Part shown: positions 1 to 5,472 of the stretch, in pieces
How positions within the stretch are numbered: position 1 is the first letter of the stretch
Layout of the letters: every line of letters begins with the position of its first letter
DNA from: Planococcus sp. (in: firmicutes)
Lineage (GTDB): Bacteria > Bacillota > Bacilli > Bacillales_A > Planococcaceae
Direction of reading: 5' to 3'
NCBI GenBank assembly: GCA_030147225.1
Contig: JASLAI010000190.1
Location: forward strand, 1-8,066
DNA: 8,066 nt
Translations under genes and position numbers: made by a program
The notes under the pieces: generated by a model
Database searches by the model: none
The model's input: only the letters and a program-made list of their open reading frames with translations
What the model was told of the DNA's origin: nothing

Positions 1-628
1 CCAAATCCTGTGCTTCGATATAGCCAAGTGCAACTTGCTTGTCCATATAAGCCGCATCAATGCGACCAGACAAGATTTCCTGAATCAATGCTCCGGAATC
101 GTCCAAAGCTTTCAGTTCAAAATTCATGCCTTCGTCTGCAATAATGCTCTTTGCCCCTTCTTCTTGAATGGTGCCAAGCTGGACCCCTACAATTTTTCCT
201 TCCAATGATTCAAGAGTGGTAAGTTCTGAATCTTTAGGTGTAACGAACATTTCACCCGAATGGTTGTATTCAGTGGAGAAATCAACGTTTTCTTTACGGG
301 ATTCAGTTGCGGACATGCCAGCGATGACCATATCAACACGGTCGTTTTGTAGGGCGCCGATCAAGCCGTCAAATTTCATATCGGTAATTTTTAGCTCATA
401 GCCGAGTTCGTCTGCAATGTGGTTCGCCAAATCGATGTCGAATCCGACAATTTCACCCTCTGGATTGCGTGATTCAAAAGGTGCGAATTCAGCAGATGTG
501 CCCATTTCCAATACTTCTTTTTCTTCTGAAGATCCTGATTCTCCTTCACTCGAGCTGTCATTGCCGCAAGCTCCTAATAATAATGCAGATGAGGCTAATA
601 AAGTGATGAATAGTTTATTCTTAATCAT
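1..628 (-). CDS. artP: Amino-acid (probably arginine) ABC transporter substrate-binding lipoprotein, C-terminus cut by window edge
   Basis: This is the extracytoplasmic binding protein of a polar amino-acid ABC importer (SBP_bac_3 family), probably for arginine. The first 209 codons are present and the C-terminus lies beyond the left edge; family members are about 255-265 residues. Residues 1-21 are a lipoprotein signal peptide with lipobox LGAC, Cys21 being the lipidation site, followed by a Ser/Glu-rich linker. The mature domain begins near LEMGTSAEFAPFE and carries family segments GFDIDLANHIADELGY, MVIAGMSATESRKENVDFS and GKIVGVQLGTIQEEGAK. The last closely resembles B. subtilis ArtP (YqiX) as I remember it. 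The ATG at 628 has AGGGGG eight bases upstream. Tandem ARG-box-like sites over its promoter support arginine as ligand. Permease and ATPase genes would be expected beyond the edge. The family call is firm; arginine over cystine, glutamine or another polar amino acid is inference. Confidence 0.88.
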   Translation of the reverse strand, partial: MIKNKLFITLLASSALLLGACGNDSSSEGESGSSEEKEVLEMGTSAEFAPFESRNPEGEIVGFDIDLANHIADELGYELKITDMKFDGLIGALQNDRVDMVIAGMSATESRKENVDFSTEYNHSGEMFVTPKDSELTTLESLEGKIVGVQLGTIQEEGAKSIIADEGMNFELKALDDSGALIQEILSGRIDAAYMDKQVALGYIEAQDL

Positions 629-648
629 GTATGTTTCCCCCTAATTTA

Positions 649-682
649 TGTATCTTTATTCATTAAAATGAATTTTAACACA
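649..682 (-). promoter_or_regulatory. Two tandem ARG-box-like operators (AhrC/ArgR type) upstream of the binding-protein gene
   Basis: Read on the minus strand, the gene-proximal box at 649-662 is TGAATAAAGATACA, matching the core TGAAT-N4-ATTCA at 9 of 10 positions. The distal box at 669-682 is TGTGTTAAAATTCA, matching 8 of 10. The cores are 6 bases apart, 20 bases centre to centre, the geometry expected for paired 18-bp ARG boxes bound by one ArgR/AhrC hexamer. The distal box covers a probable extended -10 element, so arginine-dependent repression is the likely outcome. The match is by eye against the remembered consensus. Confidence 0.6.
672..680 (-). promoter_or_regulatory. Extended -10 promoter element for the binding-protein gene
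   Basis: On the minus strand the sequence TGTTAAAAT fits TGn-TAAAAT, an extended -10 with one mismatch to TATAAT. No good -35 hexamer lies at the right spacing, as is tolerated for extended -10 promoters. Transcription would start near 665 and give a leader of about 37 bases. The element lies inside the distal ARG-box-like site. Confidence 0.4.
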
Positions 683-800
683 TAGCAAAAGATTTGAGAA
701 GGGGTTTTAAATGTAGATAAAAAGTTTATATATTCTGATTTTTTTCGGAGTAAATAACCCAAGGCTACTCAAGCCAATGGGAAAGGGGAGTTCAATTGCG

Positions 801-806
801 TATAAT
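801..806 (+). promoter_or_regulatory. Perfect -10 hexamer TATAAT just upstream of pcp
   Basis: TATAAT sits 21 bases before the pcp start codon. No convincing -35 is found at 16-18 bases (the hexamer there is about TGGGAA). If it is used, the transcript would begin around 812-813, right at the AGGAGG ribosome site, giving a leader of about 15 bases. The region 683-800 shows no other strong signal. Confidence 0.35.
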
Positions 807-827
807 GGTAGACAGGAGGCGAAGAGA

Positions 828-1430
828 TTGAAAAAATTACTTTTGACAGGATTTGAACCGTTTTTGGATTATACGGTCAATCCAACCATGAAAATAGTAG
901 AAGAATTGGATGGCACAACAGTCGGCAATTACCGCATCGTTGGAAAAATAATGGCTGTTGACTTTAATTCTTCAGGGACGGCTTTACTGCGCTTCATTAA
1001 TGATGAAGCGCCAGATGCGGTAATTTCTCTCGGCCTTGCAGCTGGACGCTATAAGATTACCCCGGAACGGATTGCCATCAATGTTAAAGATGGAGATGTT
1101 GATAATGAAGGCCATAAGCCAGTTGATGAACCAATCCGTGAAGAAGGAGATCCAGCTTATCTGTCTGCACTTCCTGTTCGGAAAATGGTCGACAGTTTGA
1201 TTGCCCATGGATTGCCAGCGGATATTTCCAATACGGCCGGTGCATATCTATGCAATAACGTCATGTACGAAGGATTGCATTACGCGAAAAAAAATAAGCC
1301 CGGCTTGCCAACAGGCTTTATCCACATCCCAGCATCACATGAACTGGCTATCCAGCATGGCCGAATTCCAAGCTGGTCCCACGAAGATTTACTCAGAGGG
1401 ATTCAGATCTGTATCGAAACATTGGATTAA
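828..1430 (+). CDS. pcp: Pyrrolidone-carboxylate peptidase (pyroglutamyl peptidase I)
   Basis: This cytoplasmic cysteine peptidase of family C15 removes N-terminal pyroglutamate from peptides. With the start chosen here it is 200 residues, close to the usual bacterial length. It opens with the family N-terminus KKLLLTGFEPFLDYTVNPT. The catalytic triad is visible as Glu80 in ITPERIAIN, Cys142 in SNTAGAYLCNNVMY and His166 in GFIHIP. The start is TTG at 828, with AGGAGG at 814-819 and an 8-base spacer. The frame continues upstream to an ATG at 777, but the 17 extra residues do not look like the family and that ATG lacks this ribosome site. The gene stands alone, divergent from the amino-acid binding protein and convergent with the HAD phosphatase, sharing a bidirectional terminator with the latter. 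Confidence 0.95.
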   Translation: MKKLLLTGFEPFLDYTVNPTMKIVEELDGTTVGNYRIVGKIMAVDFNSSGTALLRFINDEAPDAVISLGLAAGRYKITPERIAINVKDGDVDNEGHKPVDEPIREEGDPAYLSALPVRKMVDSLIAHGLPADISNTAGAYLCNNVMYEGLHYAKKNKPGLPTGFIHIPASHELAIQHGRIPSWSHEDLLRGIQICIETLD

Positions 1431-1437
1431 GCATAAA

Positions 1438-1467
1438 AAAAGCGAATCGCAGTGGCGATTCGCTTTT
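1438..1467. terminator. Bidirectional rho-independent terminator between pcp and the HAD phosphatase
   Basis: A perfect 10-bp GC-rich stem (AGCGAATCGC at 1441-1450, GCGATTCGCT at 1455-1464) encloses the loop AGTG. It is flanked by an A-tract on the left and TTTT on the right, so it gives a T-tract on either strand. It lies 7 bases past the pcp stop and 6 bases past the stop of the convergent gene. Confidence 0.9.
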
Positions 1468-1473
1468 CTATGG

Positions 1474-2133
1474 TTAAATGATTTCCCAGTTGCGCTGTGA
1501 AGCAACGGTCCGCAGCCGGGGTTCGGGCTGTACGGCTACTGGATGGCCAACAAGTTCGAGAACTGGCAAATCCGAATGGCTGTCGCCATAAGCATAGCTG
1601 TTGGCCCAGTCGATTTCCTGTCCCTGCAGTGCTTCTTTGATTTTCATGGTTTTTAGTGGACCTTGGATATGTGAAACGGGAGTTCTGTGATCTAAAATAT
1701 TGTCTTTATAAAGAATTTCAGTTCCGATGATAGTCTTAATCGGCAACTGTTTAGTGACTGCGTGAAGAAGCGGAGTGAAGGCTCCTGATACCAGCATGAC
1801 GTAGTCGTTATGAGCGACATGGTTTTTCAAGCGTTCTACAACAGTCGGGTTCATATCATCGTGCATCCTGTCGGCAATCTCGCCGAAATATTGTTCAAGT
1901 TCAGCCTGCGTAAAAGTTTCCAATGCAGATAAGTATGCTTGAACAGAGCGTTCACGCATTTTTCGTTCTGGATAAATTTTCAGTTTATGCCCGACGTACG
2001 GCGGCATGATGGCCCGGTAAAATTGGCGGTAACGTCTGCTGTGTTCGGGATGATTCTTCAAGTGGTCCATCATCAGCTGGAAGGTTTCCTTCGAATACAA
2101 GGTTCCATCAAAATCAAATATAGCTACGCGCAA
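1474..2133 (-). CDS. HAD-superfamily (subfamily IB) phosphatase, phosphoserine-phosphatase-like
   Basis: This is a probable phosphomonoester hydrolase of the HAD superfamily, class IB, soluble; its substrate is unknown. From the TTG start at 2133 it has 219 residues. Motif I is FDFDGTLY with nucleophile Asp7 and general acid Asp9. Motif II is LVSGA with Ser116. A basic segment GPLKTMKIKEAL supplies the motif III lysine (about Lys161). Motif IV is YGDSHSDLPVLELVG with Asp184 and Asp188. The ending VAVQPEPRLRTVASQRNWEII is typical of IB enzymes. The TTG has GGAG with a 9-base spacer and places motif I right at the N-terminus. In-frame ATGs at 2178/2175 and 2229 would add 14-32 non-conserved residues and lack a good ribosome site, but are not excluded. 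No neighbour indicates a pathway. Confidence 0.85.
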   Translation of the reverse strand: MRVAIFDFDGTLYSKETFQLMMDHLKNHPEHSRRYRQFYRAIMPPYVGHKLKIYPERKMRERSVQAYLSALETFTQAELEQYFGEIADRMHDDMNPTVVERLKNHVAHNDYVMLVSGAFTPLLHAVTKQLPIKTIIGTEILYKDNILDHRTPVSHIQGPLKTMKIKEALQGQEIDWANSYAYGDSHSDLPVLELVGHPVAVQPEPRLRTVASQRNWEII

Positions 2134-2286
2134 GGCGATCAACTCCGGTTTCTCAATTTTTTCTGCTGCTTCCATCATAGCGGATATCGACGTTCTCTTC
2201 CAGTAGATGGCAGCTGCAGGTTTAAGCATTTTTGATTGAAGGGTATAGAAACAGAAATGATTGAATATGTCACAGGAGGTTTTATG

Positions 2287-2580
2287 ATGGAAAAGCAGCG
2301 CATCACAGTCGGCTATGTCGAATTAACACAGGAAGAATCGGACCGGCTGTTTCAGGAAGTAAAAAAAGACAAAGACATTGAAAACTACAGCGAACTTCAA
2401 GGTCTGATGGAAGATTTTGATTCGGTCATCATCGAGCCCGATGCACAGCCGCTCGCAGAAATTCTTGATGGAGATGAAGCACCAACTGAAACACATCAAG
2501 GCGGCACCCGCTATATTGAAGTTTTTAACAAGCTCGAGGAAGATACCCGCTATCGTTTTGAGTCATCGGATCAGAATTAG
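2287..2580 (+). CDS. Small acidic protein of unknown function (97 aa)
   Basis: I do not recognise this protein. It is clearly expressed-looking: AGGAGG at 2274-2279, a tandem ATGATG (2284 and 2287) and a strong terminator 7 bases after the stop. I chose 2287 for its 7-base spacer; 2284 leaves only 4. The product is soluble with no signal peptide or membrane segment. It is rich in Glu and Asp, with a possible strand ITVGYVELT, a charged helix EESDRLFQEVKKDKDIENYSELQGLMEDF, an acidic low-complexity stretch around DGDEAPTETHQGG, and a second helical segment near EVFNKLEEDTRYRF. There are no cysteines and no catalytic motif. It is divergent from the HAD phosphatase, so the two may share promoter space, but I see no strong promoter for either. 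It is probably a lineage-restricted family. Confidence 0.75.
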   Translation: MEKQRITVGYVELTQEESDRLFQEVKKDKDIENYSELQGLMEDFDSVIIEPDAQPLAEILDGDEAPTETHQGGTRYIEVFNKLEEDTRYRFESSDQN

Positions 2581-2587
2581 TACCAGC

Positions 2588-2617
2588 CGCCCAAGTTTTT
2601 ACTTGGGCGCTTTTTTT
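2588..2617 (+). terminator. Rho-independent terminator of the small acidic-protein gene
   Basis: A 9-bp stem (CGCCCAAGT at 2588-2596, ACTTGGGCG at 2601-2609) with loop TTTT is followed by C and seven T residues. This is a textbook plus-strand terminator starting 7 bases after the stop codon. Confidence 0.93.
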
Positions 2618-2629
2618 ATAAAAGGAGTC

Positions 2630-2658
2630 TTGACCGTCTGATTATACTAAATTATAAA
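2630..2658 (+). promoter_or_regulatory. Sigma-A-type promoter with no protein gene behind it
   Basis: TTGACC at 2630-2635 and TATAAA at 2653-2658 are separated by exactly 17 bases, each with one mismatch to consensus. A transcript would start near 2665 and run toward the hairpin at 2732-2768. No ribosome site or credible reading frame follows. On the opposite strand, TATAAT (2641-2646) with TTGCCA (2662-2667) at a 15-base spacing forms an overlapping, less well spaced promoter. The remaining sequence from 2659 to 2727 is AT-rich and shows nothing else. It may drive a small RNA or be a chance match. Confidence 0.4.
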
Positions 2659-2727
2659 AACTGGCAAGGGTTTATTCAAAGTATCTATTCGATAATTCTA
2701 GTAAAAAGGCTTTTGCAAGATCTATAG

Positions 2728-2768
2728 AAAAAAAGAGGGTGACCTGTATATCACAGGTCGCCCTCTTT
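2728..2768 (-). terminator. Rho-independent terminator of the aceB-yhfH unit
   Basis: A 16-bp stem with one G-T pair (2732-2747 against 2753-2768) encloses a 5-base loop. On the minus strand it ends in a run of seven T residues (2734 down to 2728), the lowest three overlapping the A-T base of the stem. It begins 6 bases after the yhfH stop. On the plus strand the following sequence is only moderately T-rich, so it could also stop a plus-strand transcript, less efficiently. Confidence 0.88.
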
Positions 2769-2774
2769 CTGGTT

Positions 2775-2903
2775 CTATTCTTCTTTATTTCCAATGCAGC
2801 GCTCGCATTCATAAATAATGGATTCGCGTTGTTCCTTAATTTCGCATCCGCATTCCCGGCATTCCTTTTTTGAACGTGTTTCGTGATCCTGAATATTTTT
2901 CAT
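2775..2903 (-). CDS. yhfH: YhfH-family small zinc-ribbon-like protein (42 aa)
   Basis: This micro-protein has two CxxC knuckles, Cys15-x2-Cys18 in KKECRECGCEI and Cys33-x2-Cys36 in YECERC. They are separated by a charged linker KEQRESII, so it probably binds one zinc ion; Cys20 is an additional cysteine. The layout and length match the YhfH family of Bacillales proteins of unknown function, an assignment made from memory. GGAGG (2912-2916) lies 8 bases before the ATG at 2903; the preceding in-frame ATG at 2906 would have a 5-base spacer and give 43 residues. The gene begins 19 bases after the aceB stop, has no promoter of its own that I can see, and is followed by a strong terminator, so it is co-transcribed with aceB. 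What it does there is unknown. Confidence 0.8.
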   Translation of the reverse strand: MKNIQDHETRSKKECRECGCEIKEQRESIIYECERCIGNKEE

Positions 2904-2922
2904 CATGATCTCCTCCAATGGT

Positions 2923-4515
2923 TTAGTTTAGTATTTCATAACCAGGCAGTGTCAGGAATTCAGCAAACTCACTTTGCAGCGAAAGATGTGTAAATAGCTC
3001 GCGCGCTTTCGTGTAATTTCCGGATAAGTATCTCGCTTCGCCAACCGCCTGCTGAATCTTAGCAGTCTCTTCTTCAAGAACTTCATTGAATAATGAAACG
3101 TCGATTTTTCGTCCATCTTCTAGAATTCCTTTTGGATGTCGAATCCATTGCCATACTTGAGAGCGGGAAATTTCAGCGGTTGCGGCGTCTTCCATCAAGT
3201 TATTAATAGGAGCGGCACCATTGCCTGACAGCCAGGAAGCAATGTACTGTATGCCGACAGAAATATTCGAGCGAAGCCCTTCTTCGGTGATCGTCCCCGT
3301 TGGAACTTCAACCAATTGTTCAGCGCTCACCTGGACATCTTCCCGCTTCTTCTCGATTTGATTTGGCGTCGGCATGTGTTCGTCAAATTGGTCCATTGCT
3401 ATCGCTACCATTCCTGGATGTGCGACCCATGTGCCATCGTGGCCGTCCATCGCTTCACGGCGTTTGTCTTCCGCAACTTTTTGAAATGCGGCGGCATTCG
3501 CTTCATCATTTCCCTTGACCGGAATCTGGGCGGCCATTCCGCCAAGAGCCGGTGCGTTGCGCTTGTGGCATGTTTTGATGCACAGCTGGGTATAGGCGCG
3601 CATAAATGGAACGGTCATGGTCACTTGTGAGCGATCGGGAAAAATATATTCTGGAAGATTCCGCATTCTTTTGATGACACTAAAGATATAGTCCCATCGT
3701 CCGCAATTCAACCCAGCAGAATGATCACGCAATTCATATAGGATTTCATCCATTTCAAATGCGGCTAGAATTGTCTCTATCAACACCGTTGCCCGTATCG
3801 TACCTTGCGGAATACCCAGTTCGTCTTGAGCAAAAACGAAAACGTCGTTCCAGAGGCGAGCTTCCAAATGGCTTTCCATTTTTGGAAGATAGAAATAAGG
3901 ACCAGTGCCGCGGCCTATCAATGCCTTAGCGTTGTGGAAAAAATATAATCCGAAATCGACCAGACTGCCTGAAATCGGCTGTCCGTTAATGCATATGTTC
4001 TTTTCCATCAAGTGCCAGCCTCGAGGACGCACCATTAATACGGCTGTTTTTTCATTTAATGCATATTTCTTTCCTGTTTCTGGAACTTCAAAATCGATCT
4101 GGCGCCGAACTGCATCGCGTAAATTCACTTGGCCATCAATGACATTAAACCAATTAGGCGCAGTAGCATCTTCCAGGTCTGCCATGAACATCTTGGCTCC
4201 GGAATTTAATGCGTTAATCAGCATTTTCCGATTGGTTGGACCTGTGATTTCAACACGGCGATCCTTCATGTCTTCAGGAAGAGGGGCGATCGTCCAGTTA
4301 TTTTTTCGTATATGTTTAGTTTCGGGAAGAAAGTCAAGCTTCTTGCCGCCGTCTATTTCTTTTTGGCGTGCTTGCCGTTTCTCCAGCAGTCGTAGTCGGC
4401 GTTTGTCGAAAGTCGTATGCAATTTTTCAATAAAATCCAAAGCTTCTGGAGTTAAAATGGTATCCATTCCAGGGATTTCTTCACCTTTTATAACAATAGT
4501 AGATTTAGTTAACAC
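2923..4515 (-). CDS. aceB: Malate synthase A
   Basis: It condenses glyoxylate with acetyl-CoA to give malate and CoA, in the cytoplasm. The protein is 530 residues from the GTG start at 4515, the normal length for the A isoform. The TIM-barrel core carries MVRPRGWHL (Arg163, glyoxylate-binding), [15 protein letters not shown] (Glu247) and the signature [14 protein letters not shown] with Asp275; Glu247 and Asp275 are the expected magnesium ligands. The C-terminal plug holds [13 protein letters not shown] with Asp443, equivalent to the catalytic base. It ends in the family motif [10 protein letters not shown]. The GTG has AAAGGA at 4524-4529 with an 8-base spacer. The frame extends to ATGs at 4524 and 4548, but the first overlaps that ribosome site and the second lies in the operator palindrome. 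No isocitrate lyase adjoins it; the nearby flavin oxidase suggests glyoxylate may instead come from glycolate. Confidence 0.96.
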   Translation of the reverse strand: MLTKSTIVIKGEEIPGMDTILTPEALDFIEKLHTTFDKRRLRLLEKRQARQKEIDGGKKLDFLPETKHIRKNNWTIAPLPEDMKDRRVEITGPTNRKMLINALNSGAKMFMADLEDATAPNWFNVIDGQVNLRDAVRRQIDFEVPETGKKYALNEKTAVLMVRPRGWHLMEKNICINGQPISGSLVDFGLYFFHNAKALIGRGTGPYFYLPKMESHLEARLWNDVFVFAQDELGIPQGTIRATVLIETILAAFEMDEILYELRDHSAGLNCGRWDYIFSVIKRMRNLPEYIFPDRSQVTMTVPFMRAYTQLCIKTCHKRNAPALGGMAAQIPVKGNDEANAAAFQKVAEDKRREAMDGHDGTWVAHPGMVAIAMDQFDEHMPTPNQIEKKREDVQVSAEQLVEVPTGTITEEGLRSNISVGIQYIASWLSGNGAAPINNLMEDAATAEISRSQVWQWIRHPKGILEDGRKIDVSLFNEVLEEETAKIQQAVGEARYLSGNYTKARELFTHLSLQSEFAEFLTLPGYEILN

Positions 4516-4538
4516 AGCGAACATCCTTTCTAAGAAAA

Positions 4539-4547
4539 ATTTTAACA
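4539..4547 (-). promoter_or_regulatory. Probable extended -10 element of aceB
   Basis: On the minus strand TGTTAAAAT fits TGn-TAAAAT, identical to the element upstream of the arginine-binding-protein gene. The start of transcription would be near 4532, giving a leader of about 17 bases that still contains the AAAGGA ribosome site. No good -35 is present, as expected if an activator or extended -10 contact substitutes. The element overlaps the left end of the palindrome at 4544-4569, so a protein bound there would directly affect aceB transcription. Confidence 0.4.
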
Positions 4548-4569
4548 AACTGTATTAATACAGTTTGTT
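4544..4569. promoter_or_regulatory. Perfect 26-bp palindromic operator between aceB and the LytTR gene
   Basis: Thirteen bases on each side of the axis between 4556 and 4557 are perfectly complementary; the 16-bp core is ACTGTATTAATACAGT. Each arm contains ACAGTTTGT read outward, which fits the published LytTR-protein site pattern [TA][AC][CA]GTTN[AG][TG], but the two copies are inverted rather than the usual direct repeats. The rest of the intergenic region (4570-4761) is AT-rich. It holds a second, 12-bp palindrome TATATTAATATA at 4576-4587, centred 25 bases away, and an 8-base direct repeat ACAGAATA at 4590 and 4620. A related palindrome lies between the oxidase and dctP genes. Confidence 0.75.
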
Positions 4570-4761
4570 TTATTGTATATTAATATATAACAGAATATTT
4601 TAACTGTCATGTAAACAAGACAGAATAGATTATGTAACGACAAAAGCAGTTATTGAGTGATAAAAATGGCTTCTTTCAGAGGGGATGTGCTTCTTGTTGA
4701 AAGACAGATGATTTATAACCTTGTTAAGCGGGCTAGACACATTTGGAAGGGGAGTCGGCGC

Positions 4762-5412
4762 ATGGAAAACAAGATAGTCGAGCAGATGGGTTTTATTATT
4801 GGGGATTGGATTCCGAAAGAGGCATCGATTGCTATAGCTGTAGGAGAGCGTTATATCTACTATAAAGCAGGCGTCCATGATCTCCAGATTCGAGGGGGAC
4901 AGCTAGTTCTGCCAGGCAGTATCGCTGCATGTGCGAAAAAGGAAAAGCAGCGCATTGAGATGTTTGTCGAAGAGTCGATTCTTGGAACCGCTTATTATGG
5001 CATTGGTTATCCCATTATACTGGGGGACAAAGAAGGGGTGCTGGTGGTTATCCTGCCACCTGATTACTTGGTGCGTCAAAAACAGACGATCCGATTTTTG
5101 ACAGGCAAAATCGATGAAGCATGGCGTCCGGTTCCAATCGATCTGGTTTCCCACATCGAGAGCAGCCAGAAAAAAACCTGGTTTTATACGGATCAAGAAA
5201 CTTATTGCTCTATTCATACCTTGAAAAAACTAAAGCATCAATTGCCCGATATTTTCCTGCCGATCCACCGATCCTATATTGTCAATATCAATTATATAGA
5301 AGAGATCTCCCGTGACATTGCATCCAATTATCAATTGACGCTAAGAGACGGTTCGACTTTGCCAGTCAGCCAAAATTTTACGGCCAGTGTCAGGGAACGA
5401 CTGGGATTTTAA
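4762..5412 (+). CDS. LytTR-domain transcriptional regulator with N-terminal sensor-like domain
   Basis: This is a DNA-binding regulator of 216 residues. Residues about 123-216 form a LytTR domain: RPVPIDLVSHIES, FYTDQETYCSIHTLKKL, then the signature LPIHRSYIVNINYIEEI and LPVSQNFTASVRERLGF. The first 115 residues are not a response-regulator receiver, since there is no phospho-acceptor pattern. They look like a single alpha/beta sensory domain, ending with GIGYPIILGDKEGVLVVILPP, a pattern seen in PAS/GAF-like ligand-binding modules. The protein is thus probably a one-component sensor-regulator. The ATG at 4762 has AAGGGGAG (4747-4754) with a 7-base spacer; the frame runs upstream to a GTG at 4657 without a ribosome site. 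A weak -10 (TATAAC, 4714-4719) lies ahead of it. It is divergent from aceB and convergent with the flavin oxidase, so it is likely their regulator. The ligand is unknown. Confidence 0.88.
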   Translation: MENKIVEQMGFIIGDWIPKEASIAIAVGERYIYYKAGVHDLQIRGGQLVLPGSIAACAKKEKQRIEMFVEESILGTAYYGIGYPIILGDKEGVLVVILPPDYLVRQKQTIRFLTGKIDEAWRPVPIDLVSHIESSQKKTWFYTDQETYCSIHTLKKLKHQLPDIFLPIHRSYIVNINYIEEISRDIASNYQLTLRDGSTLPVSQNFTASVRERLGF

Positions 5413-5423
5413 ATGACTTATAC

Positions 5424-5472
5424 TGCATAACAAAAGCAGCTGGATTTTATGTCCAGCTGCATTTATTATGCA
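5424..5472. terminator. Bidirectional terminator between the LytTR gene and the FAD oxidase gene
   Basis: A 9-bp core stem GCAGCTGGA (5436-5444) and TCCAGCTGC (5452-5460) encloses a 7-base loop. Outer arms TGCATAA (5424-5430) and TTATGCA (5466-5472) extend the pairing through A-T pairs. The plus-strand exit is T-rich (ATTTATT) and the minus-strand exit is TTTTGTTA. The outer right arm includes the stop codon of the convergent oxidase gene. Confidence 0.75.

Noticed and set aside
1939..2235. Plus-strand open frame opposite the HAD phosphatase, just before the small acidic-protein gene.
   Set aside because: The opposite strand carries all HAD motifs, and this frame has no start signal or family resemblance.
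2743..2757. CCTGTATATCACAGG, which resembles the ACTGTA...TACAGT operator.
   Set aside because: It is the upper part of the yhfH terminator hairpin and its spacing differs from the operator pattern.
2739..2873. Plus-strand frame of 44 codons from a GTG, encoding a very hydrophobic peptide that resembles a type I toxin or small membrane protein.
   Set aside because: It is the exact antisense of yhfH and its terminator. Its hydrophobicity follows from complementing Glu and Lys codons, and it has no ribosome site.
3905..4558. Long plus-strand open frame (217 codons) opposite aceB, with shorter ones at 3300-3630.
   Set aside because: aceB is unmistakable on the other strand. These frames have no domain pattern and no ribosome site.
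4657..4761. N-terminal extension of the LytTR protein from a GTG at 4657.
   Set aside because: There is no ribosome site at that GTG, while the ATG at 4762 has a strong one at ideal spacing.
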